Origin: Pseudomonadota bacterium
Lineage (GTDB): Bacteria; Desulfobacterota; Anaeroferrophillalia; Anaeroferrophillales; Tharpellaceae
Assembly (NCBI GenBank): GCA_015486445.1
Contig: WFRT01000135.1
Location: forward strand, 1-18,006
Direction of reading: 5' to 3'
DNA length: 18,006 nucleotides
In this document: positions 1-7,282 of the stretch, one piece after another
Layout of the letters: each line of letters begins with the position of its first letter
Numbering within the stretch: the first letter of the stretch is position 1
Program-made: the position numbers and the translations under genes
Notes under the pieces: model-generated
Told to the model about the DNA's origin: nothing
Database searches by the model: none
Seen by the model: the letters and a program-made list of their open reading frames with translations, nothing else

Positions 1-108
1 GAGTTCTCGCCGGAAATTCCGCCGGCCAAGGTTACCGTAACGGGGGTTAATATGTCGGGCGGCGATCGGCCGGAGTTGACCGAGGCCGATATCATCTGTT
101 CCGGCGGC
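1..108 (+). pseudogene. etfA: Inverted fragment of etfA: linker and start of the FAD-binding domain
   Basis: Read on the plus strand in frame 1, bases 1-108 give EFSPEIPPAKVTVTGVNM followed by SGGDRPELTEADIICSGG. The second stretch is the conserved opening of the EtfA C-terminal domain, usually RPELTEA then IVVSGGRG. Similarity stops at the second Gly codon (106-108), because the next residues are LFDGED rather than the expected RG. It then turns into the antisense of the N-terminal half of etfA. The junction lies in a short GGCGGCC tract (103-109) that could serve as inverted microhomology. This is a gene fragment, not a functional CDS. Whether it is a real inversion or a contig-end artefact cannot be told from the window. 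Confidence 0.7.
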
Positions 109-600
109 CTCTTCGATGGCGAAGACATTGGGTCTCGTGGTCGCCATGCGCACCGGCCCGGCAACCTTGAAGGTGCCGATCGCCTTGCCGGCGTAGACCG
201 GGTGTTTGAACAGGAAGTCGCCGTCGGCGTACTTGATCTCGATGCAGTCACTGATCAGGCCGCAGTCGACCCGGGCCGCAGCCCGCGGGGCCATTTCCCG
301 GCCGACACCGCTGTGGCCCAGCAGTACCAGGGAGGGATTCTCCTGCTCGACATAGGCGGCCAGAACCGCGGCATAGGTTTCAATCGTGTAGGTGGCCAGA
401 GCTTCGTTGTCGGCTATGGCAATCTCGTCGGCCCCGTACTTCTTGATTTCCTCGGCCAGGCCGGCAATCCCGCTGCCGATGACCAGGACTTTCAGGTTTT
501 CCCCGGCGGCGGCCGCCAGGCGTTTGCCTTCACTTACCGCTTCAAAGGTGATTTTCCGCAGCTTTCCATCGCGCTGCTCGGCGCATACGACAATACTCAT
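1..600 (-). CDS. etfA: Electron transfer flavoprotein subunit alpha, N-terminal part, disrupted at the window edge
   Basis: EtfA is the FAD-binding large subunit of ETF, the soluble carrier that takes electrons from acyl-CoA dehydrogenases. The ATG at 598-600 follows etfB by 15 nt, and a TAAGGGGG ribosome site overlaps the etfB stop. The start reads MSIVVCAEQRDGKLRK, and the N-terminal domain continues through LVLLGHSGVGREMAPRAAAR (about residues 93-112) and FKHPVYAGKAIGTFKVAGP to MATTRPNVFAIEEA near residue 167, as in normal EtfA. After roughly position 108 the minus-strand translation no longer resembles EtfA, although the frame stays open to base 1. The missing linker and the start of the FAD domain are instead encoded on the plus strand of bases 1-108. 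The gene is therefore either partial and rearranged or an assembly chimera. The family assignment of the first ~165 residues is secure; the last ~35 are not genuine EtfA sequence in this orientation. Confidence 0.85.
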   Translation of the reverse strand, partial: MSIVVCAEQRDGKLRKITFEAVSEGKRLAAAAGENLKVLVIGSGIAGLAEEIKKYGADEIAIADNEALATYTIETYAAVLAAYVEQENPSLVLLGHSGVGREMAPRAAARVDCGLISDCIEIKYADGDFLFKHPVYAGKAIGTFKVAGPVRMATTRPNVFAIEEAAGTDDIGLGQLRPIAARHINPRYGNLGRRNFRREL

Positions 601-615
601 TTTATATTTACCCCC

Positions 616-1395
616 TTAGATAACTTTGGCTTCATCTTTCAACAACTGCACCAGTTTCGCAACCACCTCGTCGACCTCGCCGGTCAGGCGCTGGCCGGCC
701 TGGCGGGCCGGCGGCAGTTCGGCGGAAACCATCTCGACCTTGACGGCGACATCGTCGGCTCCGAGGCCGAGGTCGGCCAGGCTCAGAACATCCAGAGGTT
801 TACGCTTGGCCTTCATGATCCCGGGCAGGGAGGGATAACGAACCTCGTTGAGCCCTTTCTGGGCGCCGACCATGGCCGGCAGGGCAAACTCGATATCTTC
901 GCTGCCGCCGTCGATCTCGCGGGTCGCGGTCGCCTTGCCGTCACTGATCGTCAGGGCGGTGGCCACGTTGGCCAGGGGCAGGTCGAGCCGTTCGGCAAGC
1001 TGGGCCGGAACCTGAGCGGCCCCGTCGTCAACCGCTTCCTTACCGGTGAAGACAATATCGAAGCCGGCCTCCTTCTCGCTCAAAAGCTTGGCCAGGGTCA
1101 CGGCCACGGCCCGGGAGTCAGCTTTAGCCAGGGCGGGGTCATTGACCAGGATGGCCCGGTCGGCACCCATGGCCAGGCAGTAGCGCAGGGCTTCCTGGGC
1201 CTTGTCGCCGCCAACCGTGACAACGACCACTTCGCCGCCGTCTTTTTCCTTGGTCCGAATCGCCTCTTCAACCGCGAACTCATCGTAAGGGTTAACAATC
1301 AGGTTGACCCCTTCATCCGAAATTTGACCGTCACCACCGATGGCAATCTTGGCCTCGGTATCAAAGGTCTGTTTAATACAGGCTACAATTTTCAC
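616..1395 (-). CDS. etfB: Electron transfer flavoprotein subunit beta
   Basis: EtfB is the AMP-binding small subunit of ETF and forms the docking face for acyl-CoA dehydrogenases. The 259-residue product starts MKIVACIKQTFD and has the normal family length. Hallmarks are GKEAVDDGAAQVP (118-130) and the EtfB signature ending NEVRYPSLPGIMKAKRKP (183-200), preceded by IEFALPAMV. The start is a GTG at 1393-1395 with a near-perfect Shine-Dalgarno (TAGGAGGT) just upstream; no ATG is better placed. It lies 77 nt downstream of the acyl-CoA dehydrogenase gene and 15 nt upstream of etfA, so all three are probably co-transcribed. Cytoplasmic. The sequence shows nothing unusual, and no marker of the electron-bifurcating Bcd/EtfAB type can be judged from EtfB alone. 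Confidence 0.96.
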   Translation of the reverse strand: MKIVACIKQTFDTEAKIAIGGDGQISDEGVNLIVNPYDEFAVEEAIRTKEKDGGEVVVVTVGGDKAQEALRYCLAMGADRAILVNDPALAKADSRAVAVTLAKLLSEKEAGFDIVFTGKEAVDDGAAQVPAQLAERLDLPLANVATALTISDGKATATREIDGGSEDIEFALPAMVGAQKGLNEVRYPSLPGIMKAKRKPLDVLSLADLGLGADDVAVKVEMVSAELPPARQAGQRLTGEVDEVVAKLVQLLKDEAKVI

Positions 1396-1472
1396 GATAC
1401 TTACCTCCTACGTCATCTTGATCTTGAGTTAAACAGCCTGAAACAAATTAGACATGCACCAGTGTCTATCAG

Positions 1473-2612
1473 CTACCTCAATACATGGTTGGCGATCACC
1501 AGCCGCATGACCTCGCTGGTGCCTTCGTAGATCTCGGTGATCTTGGCATCACGGAAATAACGCTCCAGCGGGTAGTCGGTGGTGTAGCCGTAGCCTCCCA
1601 GGATCTGGATGCCCTGGGTCGCCGCCTTCATCGCCGTTTCAGCCGCCATCAGTTTGGCCATCGCCGCCTCCTTGGCGTACGACTCCCCCTGATCCTTCTG
1701 GTAGGCGGCACGGTGGGTCAGGAGCCGGGCGGCTTCGTAGTGGGTGGTGAGATCGGCGATCATCCACTGGATGGCCTGGAGTTTGGCGATCGGCTTGCCG
1801 AACTGAACCCGCTCCTTGGCATAGGCCGCGGCATCCTCGATCGCGGCCCGGGCGATACCCAGGGCCTGCGAGGCGATACCTATGCGGCCGCCGTCAAGCG
1901 TGGTCAGGGCCACCCGGAAACCCTTGCCCATCTCTCCGAGCAGGTTCTCTTTCGGAATCCGGCACTCTTCGAAAACCAGCTCGGCGGTCGAGCTGCCGCG
2001 GATGCCAAGCTTGTCTTCCAGGGTGCCGACGCTGAACCCGGGGTTGTCGAGGTCAACGATAAAAGCGCAGATACCGTGATGCCCCTTGCTTTTGTCGGTC
2101 TGGGCGATGAGCACGCAGTAGTCGGCCTCGTTGCCGTTGGTAATGAAAATCTTGCGACCGTTGATAACCCACTCGTCACCATCCAGAACGGCCGTGGTCG
2201 ACAGGTTGGCGGCATCGGAACCGGCGTTGGGCTCGGTCAGACCGAGGCAGCCGAGTTTGCGGCCGCTGGCCATGTCGGCCAGGTACTTCTTTTTCTGCTC
2301 CTCGGTGCCAAAGAGCTTGACCGGCTCACAGGCCAGCGAGTTGTTAACCGACATGATAACCCCGGTGGCGGCACAGTGACGCGAGATCTCCTCGATGGCG
2401 ATCGAATAGCAGATATTGCTCATCCCGGCGCCTTCGTACTCGACCGGGACACTGACCCCCATCAGGCCGAGTTCAGCCAGTTTCCTGACCGTCTCGGCCG
2501 GGAACTTGTGTTCCTTGTCGGTCTCCTTGGCCAGAGACTTGATCTCTTTTTCGGCAAAGCTCCGCACCATCTGGAGCATCATCCGCTCTTCTTCGGTGTA
2601 TTTGAATTCCAT
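1473..2612 (-). CDS. Short-chain acyl-CoA dehydrogenase (butyryl-CoA dehydrogenase-like)
   Basis: This FAD enzyme introduces the 2,3 double bond into acyl-CoA and hands electrons to ETF. The 379-residue length is typical of the short- and branched-chain branch. Visible motifs are LTEPNAGSD (125-133, flavin and substrate binding), QFGKPIAKLQAIQWMIADL in the C-terminal helical domain, GGYGYTTDYPLERYFRDAK, and IYEGTSE with the catalytic base Glu363. The position of that Glu in the YEGTSE context is the one used by short-chain and glutaryl-type enzymes rather than isovaleryl/long-chain ones. The ATG at 2610-2612 is preceded by AAGGTGG at good spacing. It sits 19 nt after the hydroxyacyl-CoA dehydrogenase gene and before etfBA, which makes EtfAB its obvious acceptor. 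Exact chain-length preference (butyryl, isobutyryl or other) cannot be read from sequence alone. Confidence 0.94.
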   Translation of the reverse strand: MEFKYTEEERMMLQMVRSFAEKEIKSLAKETDKEHKFPAETVRKLAELGLMGVSVPVEYEGAGMSNICYSIAIEEISRHCAATGVIMSVNNSLACEPVKLFGTEEQKKKYLADMASGRKLGCLGLTEPNAGSDAANLSTTAVLDGDEWVINGRKIFITNGNEADYCVLIAQTDKSKGHHGICAFIVDLDNPGFSVGTLEDKLGIRGSSTAELVFEECRIPKENLLGEMGKGFRVALTTLDGGRIGIASQALGIARAAIEDAAAYAKERVQFGKPIAKLQAIQWMIADLTTHYEAARLLTHRAAYQKDQGESYAKEAAMAKLMAAETAMKAATQGIQILGGYGYTTDYPLERYFRDAKITEIYEGTSEVMRLVIANHVLR

Positions 2613-2631
2613 GATTCCACCTTAAGATATT

Positions 2632-3486
2632 TTATTTTGAATAATCGTAAAAACCGCGCCCGGTCTTGCGCCCGAGATATCCGGCATCGACATATTTTTT
2701 CAGCAGCGGACAGGGACGATACTTGGAATCTCCCAACCCCTCGTGCAGCACGTTGAGAATCGCCAGGCAGGTGTCGAGACCGATCAGGTCGGCCAGGGCC
2801 AGCGGCCCCATGGGATGATTCATCCCGAGTTTCATGACATTGTCGATATCCTCGGGTTTGCCGACCCCTTCGAAGAGACAGTAAATCGCCTCGTTGAGCA
2901 TCGGCAGGAGAATCCGGTTGGCGATAAAGCCGGGATAGTCACTGGCCTCGCAGGGAGTCTTGCCCATGGTTCGGGAAAGCTCCACCACCAGGTTGAAGGT
3001 TTCATCGCTGGTCGCCAGGCCGCGGATCACTTCAACCAGTTTCATGACCGGAACCGGGTTCATGAAATGCATGCCGATCACCTTCTCCGGCCGCTGGGTC
3101 GCGGCGGCGATCCGGGTGATCGAGATTGACGAAGTGTTGGAAGCCAGGATGGCGTGGGCCGGGCAGATGCCGTCAAGCTGGGAGAAAATATCCAGCTTGA
3201 TTTTCTCGTTCTCGGTCGCGGCCTCGACCACGATATCGACCCCGTCCATTGCCGACAGTTCGGTCGTGGTCTTGATCCGGGCTAAAACCGCGTCCATCTC
3301 GGCCTGGGCGATCCGGCCCTTGTCCAGGGCCCGCTGGAGGTTCTTCCTGATCACGCCCAGACCCCGCTGAACAAACTCCTCGGCGATATCATGCATAACG
3401 ACGTTCAATCCGGCCTGGGCCGCCACCTGGGCAATGCCGTTGCCCATCTGGCCGGCGCCGACGACACCAAAGGTTTTAATTTCCAT
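2632..3486 (-). CDS. 3-hydroxybutyryl-CoA (3-hydroxyacyl-CoA) dehydrogenase
   Basis: The enzyme oxidises (S)-3-hydroxyacyl-CoA to 3-ketoacyl-CoA with NAD(P). The N-terminal Rossmann fold shows FGVVGAGQMGNGIAQ (GxGxxG). Counting from the first possible Met, the catalytic dyad is His141 (GMHFMNPVPVMKLVEV) with Glu153, supported by the SNTSS segment at 117-121. The family signature DYPGFIANRILLPMLNEA follows, then the C-terminal dimerisation domain. The length of about 284 residues matches stand-alone bacterial Hbd/PaaH proteins, with no crotonase fusion. Two adjacent ATGs exist at 3487-3489 and 3484-3486. The AGGAGG upstream lies about 3 nt from the first and 6 nt from the second, so I chose the second. 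It is 44 nt downstream of a thiolase gene and in the same apparent operon. Cytoplasmic. Confidence 0.95.
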   Translation of the reverse strand: MEIKTFGVVGAGQMGNGIAQVAAQAGLNVVMHDIAEEFVQRGLGVIRKNLQRALDKGRIAQAEMDAVLARIKTTTELSAMDGVDIVVEAATENEKIKLDIFSQLDGICPAHAILASNTSSISITRIAAATQRPEKVIGMHFMNPVPVMKLVEVIRGLATSDETFNLVVELSRTMGKTPCEASDYPGFIANRILLPMLNEAIYCLFEGVGKPEDIDNVMKLGMNHPMGPLALADLIGLDTCLAILNVLHEGLGDSKYRPCPLLKKYVDAGYLGRKTGRGFYDYSK

Positions 3487-3533
3487 CATCTTCCTCCTTT
3501 CTCGTAAAAATATCCTTCGCGAACAGGTTTCGC

Positions 3534-4814
3534 TTACACTCTTTCAACCACCATGGCCGCGCCCTGGCCGCCGCCGATGCAGAGTGAAGCCAGGCCGAGC
3601 CGGGCGTCGTTGTTCTCCAGGGCGGTCAGCAGGGTAACCAGGATCCGGGCCCCGGAACAGCCAATCGGGTGCCCCAGCGAAATCCCGCTGCCGTAGATAT
3701 TGACCTTGTCCATGTCGAGCTTGAGTTCCCTGACGCAGCCGATGGCCTGGGAAGCAAAGGCTTCATTTAGTTCAAAGTAATCAATTGCGTCAAGACCTAA
3801 TTCAAGCCGCTGCATGAGCCGCTTGACCGCCGGCACCGGGCCCAGGCCCATATAGGCAGGATCGAGCCCGCCGGACTGAAACCCCTTGATCACGGCTTTT
3901 ATTTCAAGCCCCAGCCGACGGGCCTTTTCCGGGGTCATCAGGAGCAGGGCGGCGGCGGCGTCATTGATCCCGGAAGCGTTGCCGGCGGTCACCGTGCCGT
4001 CCTTTTTGAAGGCCGGCCGCAACTTGCCCATCTTTTCCACGGTGGTATCCATCGGCCGCTCGTCGGTGACAAAGGCGATCGGGTCCTTTTTGCGCTGGGG
4101 AATCATCACCGGCACGATCTCGCCGGCAAAAACGCCGTCGGCAATCGCTTTGCGGGCCCGCTGGTGACTCAAGGCCCCGAGTTCATCCTGTTCGAGCCTG
4201 GAGATATTGTAAAGTTCGGCGATATTTTCGGCCGTCAGACCCATGTGATAACCGTAGAAAATCTCCCAGAGACCATCGTGAACCATGATATCCAGCAGTT
4301 CGACGTTGCCCATCCGGGCTCCCCAGCGGCCCGAGGGCAGGGCGTAGGGAATCCGGCTCATGTTCTCCATGCCCCCGGCCACCACGACCTCGGCTTCGCC
4401 GGAAGCGATCGCCTGGGCGCCCAGAGCCACGGCCTTGAGCCCCGAAGCACAGACCTTGTTGATGGTATAGCCACCGGCTTCACGGGGCAGTCCGGCCCGG
4501 ATCATCGCCTGGCGGGCCACATTCTGCCCCTGGGCGGCACCGACGACGTTGCCCATGATGACCTCGTCGACCTCGACCTCCTTGAGGCTGTCATCCCAGT
4601 TGCCGTATTTGGCCTCGACTTCGCACTCCCGGCCCTGCAGGGCCTCGGGCCCGGCCGCCTTGACACCGGCCCCGGCCGCCGGCCGACAGCCGATCTTTTT
4701 AAAAACATTGCGGATAACCGTGGCCCCGAGATCAACCACCGGGATATCTTTCAAACTGCCGCCGTAGGTCCCGATCGCGGTCCGGGTGGCACTGACAATG
4801 GCTACTTCGCGCAT
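3534..4814 (-). CDS. Acetyl-CoA acetyltransferase / 3-ketoacyl-CoA thiolase with an N-domain insertion
   Basis: This thiolase cleaves 3-ketoacyl-CoA (probably acetoacetyl-CoA) with CoA to acetyl-CoA. The start is the ATG at 4812-4814 (MREVAIVSATRTAIG), because AAGGAG is 6 nt upstream; a TTG two codons earlier directly abuts the same site. From this start the nucleophile is Cys122 (NKVCASGLKA), the active-site His is His382 (SLGHPIGCSG) and the second Cys is Cys412 (LCIGGGQG). NEAFASQ and GGMENMS are also typical. At 426 residues it is about 33 longer than normal thiolases. The extra residues lie at about 42-78 (rich in Ala, Gly, Pro, then KYGNWDDSL) between the first helices and VDEVIMGNV. 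It is a paralogue of the next thiolase upstream. Substrate range is not decidable from sequence. Confidence 0.94.
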   Translation of the reverse strand: MREVAIVSATRTAIGTYGGSLKDIPVVDLGATVIRNVFKKIGCRPAAGAGVKAAGPEALQGRECEVEAKYGNWDDSLKEVEVDEVIMGNVVGAAQGQNVARQAMIRAGLPREAGGYTINKVCASGLKAVALGAQAIASGEAEVVVAGGMENMSRIPYALPSGRWGARMGNVELLDIMVHDGLWEIFYGYHMGLTAENIAELYNISRLEQDELGALSHQRARKAIADGVFAGEIVPVMIPQRKKDPIAFVTDERPMDTTVEKMGKLRPAFKKDGTVTAGNASGINDAAAALLLMTPEKARRLGLEIKAVIKGFQSGGLDPAYMGLGPVPAVKRLMQRLELGLDAIDYFELNEAFASQAIGCVRELKLDMDKVNIYGSGISLGHPIGCSGARILVTLLTALENNDARLGLASLCIGGGQGAAMVVERV

Positions 4815-4855
4815 CTTCAACTCCTTAAAAAATATAGATAAAATTTCCTCTTTGC

Positions 4856-6040
4856 TTACTGCAGATTTTCGATAACCATCGAAACCGCCTCGCCGCCGCC
4901 CAGGCAGAGCGAAGCCATGCCGTAGCGCTTGCGCAGCCGTTTCAGGGCGTAGATCAGGGTGGTCAGCACCCGGGTGCCGGAGCAGCCGATGGGGTGGCCC
5001 AGGGCGACGGCCCCGCCATGCACGTTGACCCGTTCGGGGTCAATTCCCAGTTCCCGGACAATCGCCACGCTCGAGGTCGCGAAAGCTTCATTGATTTCGT
5101 GCAGGTCTATCTCGTCCAATTTCAAGCCGGCCTTTTTCAGAACCTTGGGAATCGAATTGATCGGAGCGACCAGGACATCCTCAAGCTCGACTCCGGCGGC
5201 GCCCTGAGCCACGATCCGGGCCAGGGGCTTGAGCCCCAGTTCAGCCGCCCGGGAGGCGGACATGACCAGGGTACAGCTGGCTCCGTCGCTGATTTTGGAA
5301 GCGTTGCCGGCGGTCACCAGGCCGTTGCGGTCGAAAGCCGGCCGCAACCGGGCCAGGGCCTCCATCGTGGCCGGGCGCGGCCCTTCGTCTACCGCAAAAT
5401 CGTAGGGCTCACCTTTGCGCGGGGTGATCCTGACCGGCATGATCTCTTCCTTGAACCAGCCCTGTTCGATTGCGGCCAGGGCCTTTTCATTGGAGTTGAC
5501 GGAATAGGCATCCATGGTCTCCCGGTCGATGGCAAACTTTTTACTGACCAGTTCGGCGGTATAACCCATATGGTAGTCGTTGACCACGTCCCAGAGCCCG
5601 TCGTGAACCATGGTATCGACCAGTTTCCCGTTGCCCATCCGCATGCCTCTCCGGGCCCCGGGCATGTAGTAGGGAATGTTGCTCATGTTTTCCATGCCCC
5701 CGGCGGCAATGATCCCGGCGTCACCCGCCTTGATCGCCTGCTCGGCCAGCATCACCGCCTTCAAGCCCGAACCGCAGACCTTGTTGACGGTAATCGCTCC
5801 GCCCGCCATCGGCAGGCCGGCCTTGATCATCGCCTGGCGCCCGGGATTCTGCCCCAGGCCGGTGGGTACGACGTTGCCCATAATGACCTCGTCGACCCGC
5901 TCCTTTTCGACCCCGGCCCGCCGAATCGCTTCCACGATCACCAAGGCGCCCAGTTCGGTGGCGCTGAAGGAGGAAAGCCCGCCCTGAAAATTTCCGATCG
6001 CAGTGCGTACCGCGCTGACTATTACAACCTCAAGAGCCAT
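4856..6040 (-). CDS. Acetyl-CoA acetyltransferase / 3-ketoacyl-CoA thiolase, standard length
   Basis: This is the second thiolase of the cluster, with the same reaction class: thiolytic cleavage of 3-ketoacyl-CoA. The 394 residues match the usual biosynthetic/degradative homotetrameric thiolases. The acyl-accepting nucleophile is Cys89 (NKVCGSGLKAV), the base pair is His349 (ALGHPIGCSG) and Cys379 (LCLGGGEAVS), and NEAFATS is present. The final glycine-rich signature reads GGGEAVSM rather than GGGQGxAx; a Glu here is a variation worth noting but does not remove any catalytic residue. The ATG at 6038-6040 has only a weak upstream AGGA. The gene lies 21 nt after the CaiB-family gene and 41 nt before the longer thiolase. 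Having two thiolases side by side suggests different chain lengths or substrates, which is inference. Confidence 0.94.
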   Translation of the reverse strand: MALEVVIVSAVRTAIGNFQGGLSSFSATELGALVIVEAIRRAGVEKERVDEVIMGNVVPTGLGQNPGRQAMIKAGLPMAGGAITVNKVCGSGLKAVMLAEQAIKAGDAGIIAAGGMENMSNIPYYMPGARRGMRMGNGKLVDTMVHDGLWDVVNDYHMGYTAELVSKKFAIDRETMDAYSVNSNEKALAAIEQGWFKEEIMPVRITPRKGEPYDFAVDEGPRPATMEALARLRPAFDRNGLVTAGNASKISDGASCTLVMSASRAAELGLKPLARIVAQGAAGVELEDVLVAPINSIPKVLKKAGLKLDEIDLHEINEAFATSSVAIVRELGIDPERVNVHGGAVALGHPIGCSGTRVLTTLIYALKRLRKRYGMASLCLGGGEAVSMVIENLQ

Positions 6041-6061
6041 GTTCCATTCCTGTCGTCCAGT

Positions 6062-7273
6062 TTAGATTACCCCCCGGGCCCGCAGGCCGGAAATCTCCTC
6101 CGGAGCGAAGCCCAGGGTGCCAAGAACCTCGTCGGTGTGCTCTCCGAGGCGGGGAGCCGGCCGGTGCGAATCCGGCCGCAAACCGTCCACCATCACCGCG
6201 GTGTTGGTCTGCAGAATTTCCCGCCGGCCGGCCAGCGCCAGGCGCCAGAACAGGCCCCGGCTCTGAAAATGGGGATCCTCCACAACTTCGGAAAAATTTT
6301 TCAAAACCTCGCAGCAGGTATCCCGGCCGGCCAGCAGCTTTTCCCACTCCGCCGCGTCGCGGGAGGCAAACAGCCGGGTCAGGGCCGCTTTCATCCCGGC
6401 CTGGCGCGAAGGTTCATGGTGATCGCCTTCGACCAGTTCGATACAGCCGGCGGCCTGGCAAAAGTTGCGCCAGAATTTCTCCTCCAGGGCCCCCAAGGCG
6501 ATCTCCCGTCCGTCCCGGGTCCGGTAAATCGAATAACAGGCCAGCTGCCCGTTGAAGATCGTGGTGTCAGGCCCGGGGTCCAGTCCGAGGCTGTAGTGAT
6601 AGGCGGAAAGCAGGGGCAGCATGGAAACCAGGCTGTCGGTCATCGAAATATCGAGAAAGGCTCCGGCTTTTTCCCGCAGGGCCCGGATATAGGCGGCCAG
6701 AACCGCGCTGACGGCATATAGCGCTCCGCCGGCGACATCGGCCACCTGAATCCCGGACAGGGAAGGAATTTCCCGGCTGGCCGTGGTCCGCAGCACCCCG
6801 CTCTCGGCCATATAGTTGAGATCATGGCCGGCCTTGGAGGCTTTGGGGCCGCTCTGGCCGTACCCGGTCAGGGCGCAGTACACCAGCTCGGGCTTGATCC
6901 GGCTCAGTTGGTCGTAACCGCATCCGAGCCGGACCATGACCCCGGGACGAAAACTTTCGATCAAAACATCGTATTCCCGGACCAGACGATAAAAAATCTC
7001 CCGGCCGGAATCGGTTCTGAGATCAAGGGTCAGGGAACGCTTGTTACGGTTGACGGCATGAAAAAAAGCACTGGTTCCATCGACCAGCGGTTCCCAGCTC
7101 CGCAGGTAATCGCCGGCGCCGGGAGCTTCAATTTTCAACACCTCGGCCCCGTAGTCGGCCATGATCATGGTGCAGAAGGGACCCGGCAGAAGCCGGGTCA
7201 AATCGAGAACCCGGACTCCCCGCAACAGGTCATAGCCGGGATGTGCCGTACGCTCTCTTGCGCCGCCGCCCAT
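6062..7273 (-). CDS. CaiB/BaiF family CoA transferase or alpha-methylacyl-CoA racemase-like protein
   Basis: This is a family III CoA transferase fold protein of 403 residues. Seen are LLRGVRVLDLTRLLPGPF (16-33), YGAEVLKIEAPGAGD (41-55) and NRNKRSLTLDL (75-85). GHDLNYMAESGVL carries His150, and VADVAGG carries Asp179. In alpha-methylacyl-CoA racemases the catalytic His and Asp sit in matching GHDINY and ADFAGGG contexts about 30 residues apart; in true CoA transferases the Asp alone forms the acyl anhydride. The product could therefore epimerise 2-methylacyl-CoA or transfer CoA to a free acid. Its start is uncertain: the ATG at 7271-7273 has GGAG directly abutting it. It begins 9 nt after the hexahaem cytochrome gene, tying the respiratory and beta-oxidation halves of the cluster together. 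No other acid-activating enzyme for the pathway is visible on this strand. Confidence 0.88.
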   Translation of the reverse strand: MGGGARERTAHPGYDLLRGVRVLDLTRLLPGPFCTMIMADYGAEVLKIEAPGAGDYLRSWEPLVDGTSAFFHAVNRNKRSLTLDLRTDSGREIFYRLVREYDVLIESFRPGVMVRLGCGYDQLSRIKPELVYCALTGYGQSGPKASKAGHDLNYMAESGVLRTTASREIPSLSGIQVADVAGGALYAVSAVLAAYIRALREKAGAFLDISMTDSLVSMLPLLSAYHYSLGLDPGPDTTIFNGQLACYSIYRTRDGREIALGALEEKFWRNFCQAAGCIELVEGDHHEPSRQAGMKAALTRLFASRDAAEWEKLLAGRDTCCEVLKNFSEVVEDPHFQSRGLFWRLALAGRREILQTNTAVMVDGLRPDSHRPAPRLGEHTDEVLGTLGFAPEEISGLRARGVI

Positions 7274-7282
7274 CTCCGAAGG

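Noticed and set aside
1396..1472. Possible terminator between the acyl-CoA dehydrogenase and etfB genes (AGACA...TGTCT pairing)
   Set aside because: The stem is only 5 bp with no following T-run; co-transcription with etfBA remains more likely.
52..1530. A 492-codon plus-strand frame starting with an EtfA-like peptide
   Set aside because: Only bases 1-108 carry EtfA meaning. The rest is antisense to etfA and etfB, so it is not a full gene.
1485..6721. Other long plus-strand open frames opposite the beta-oxidation genes (for example 1485-2756 and 4994-6721)
   Set aside because: Same antisense effect. No ribosome site or recognisable domain, and they straddle several well-supported minus-strand genes.
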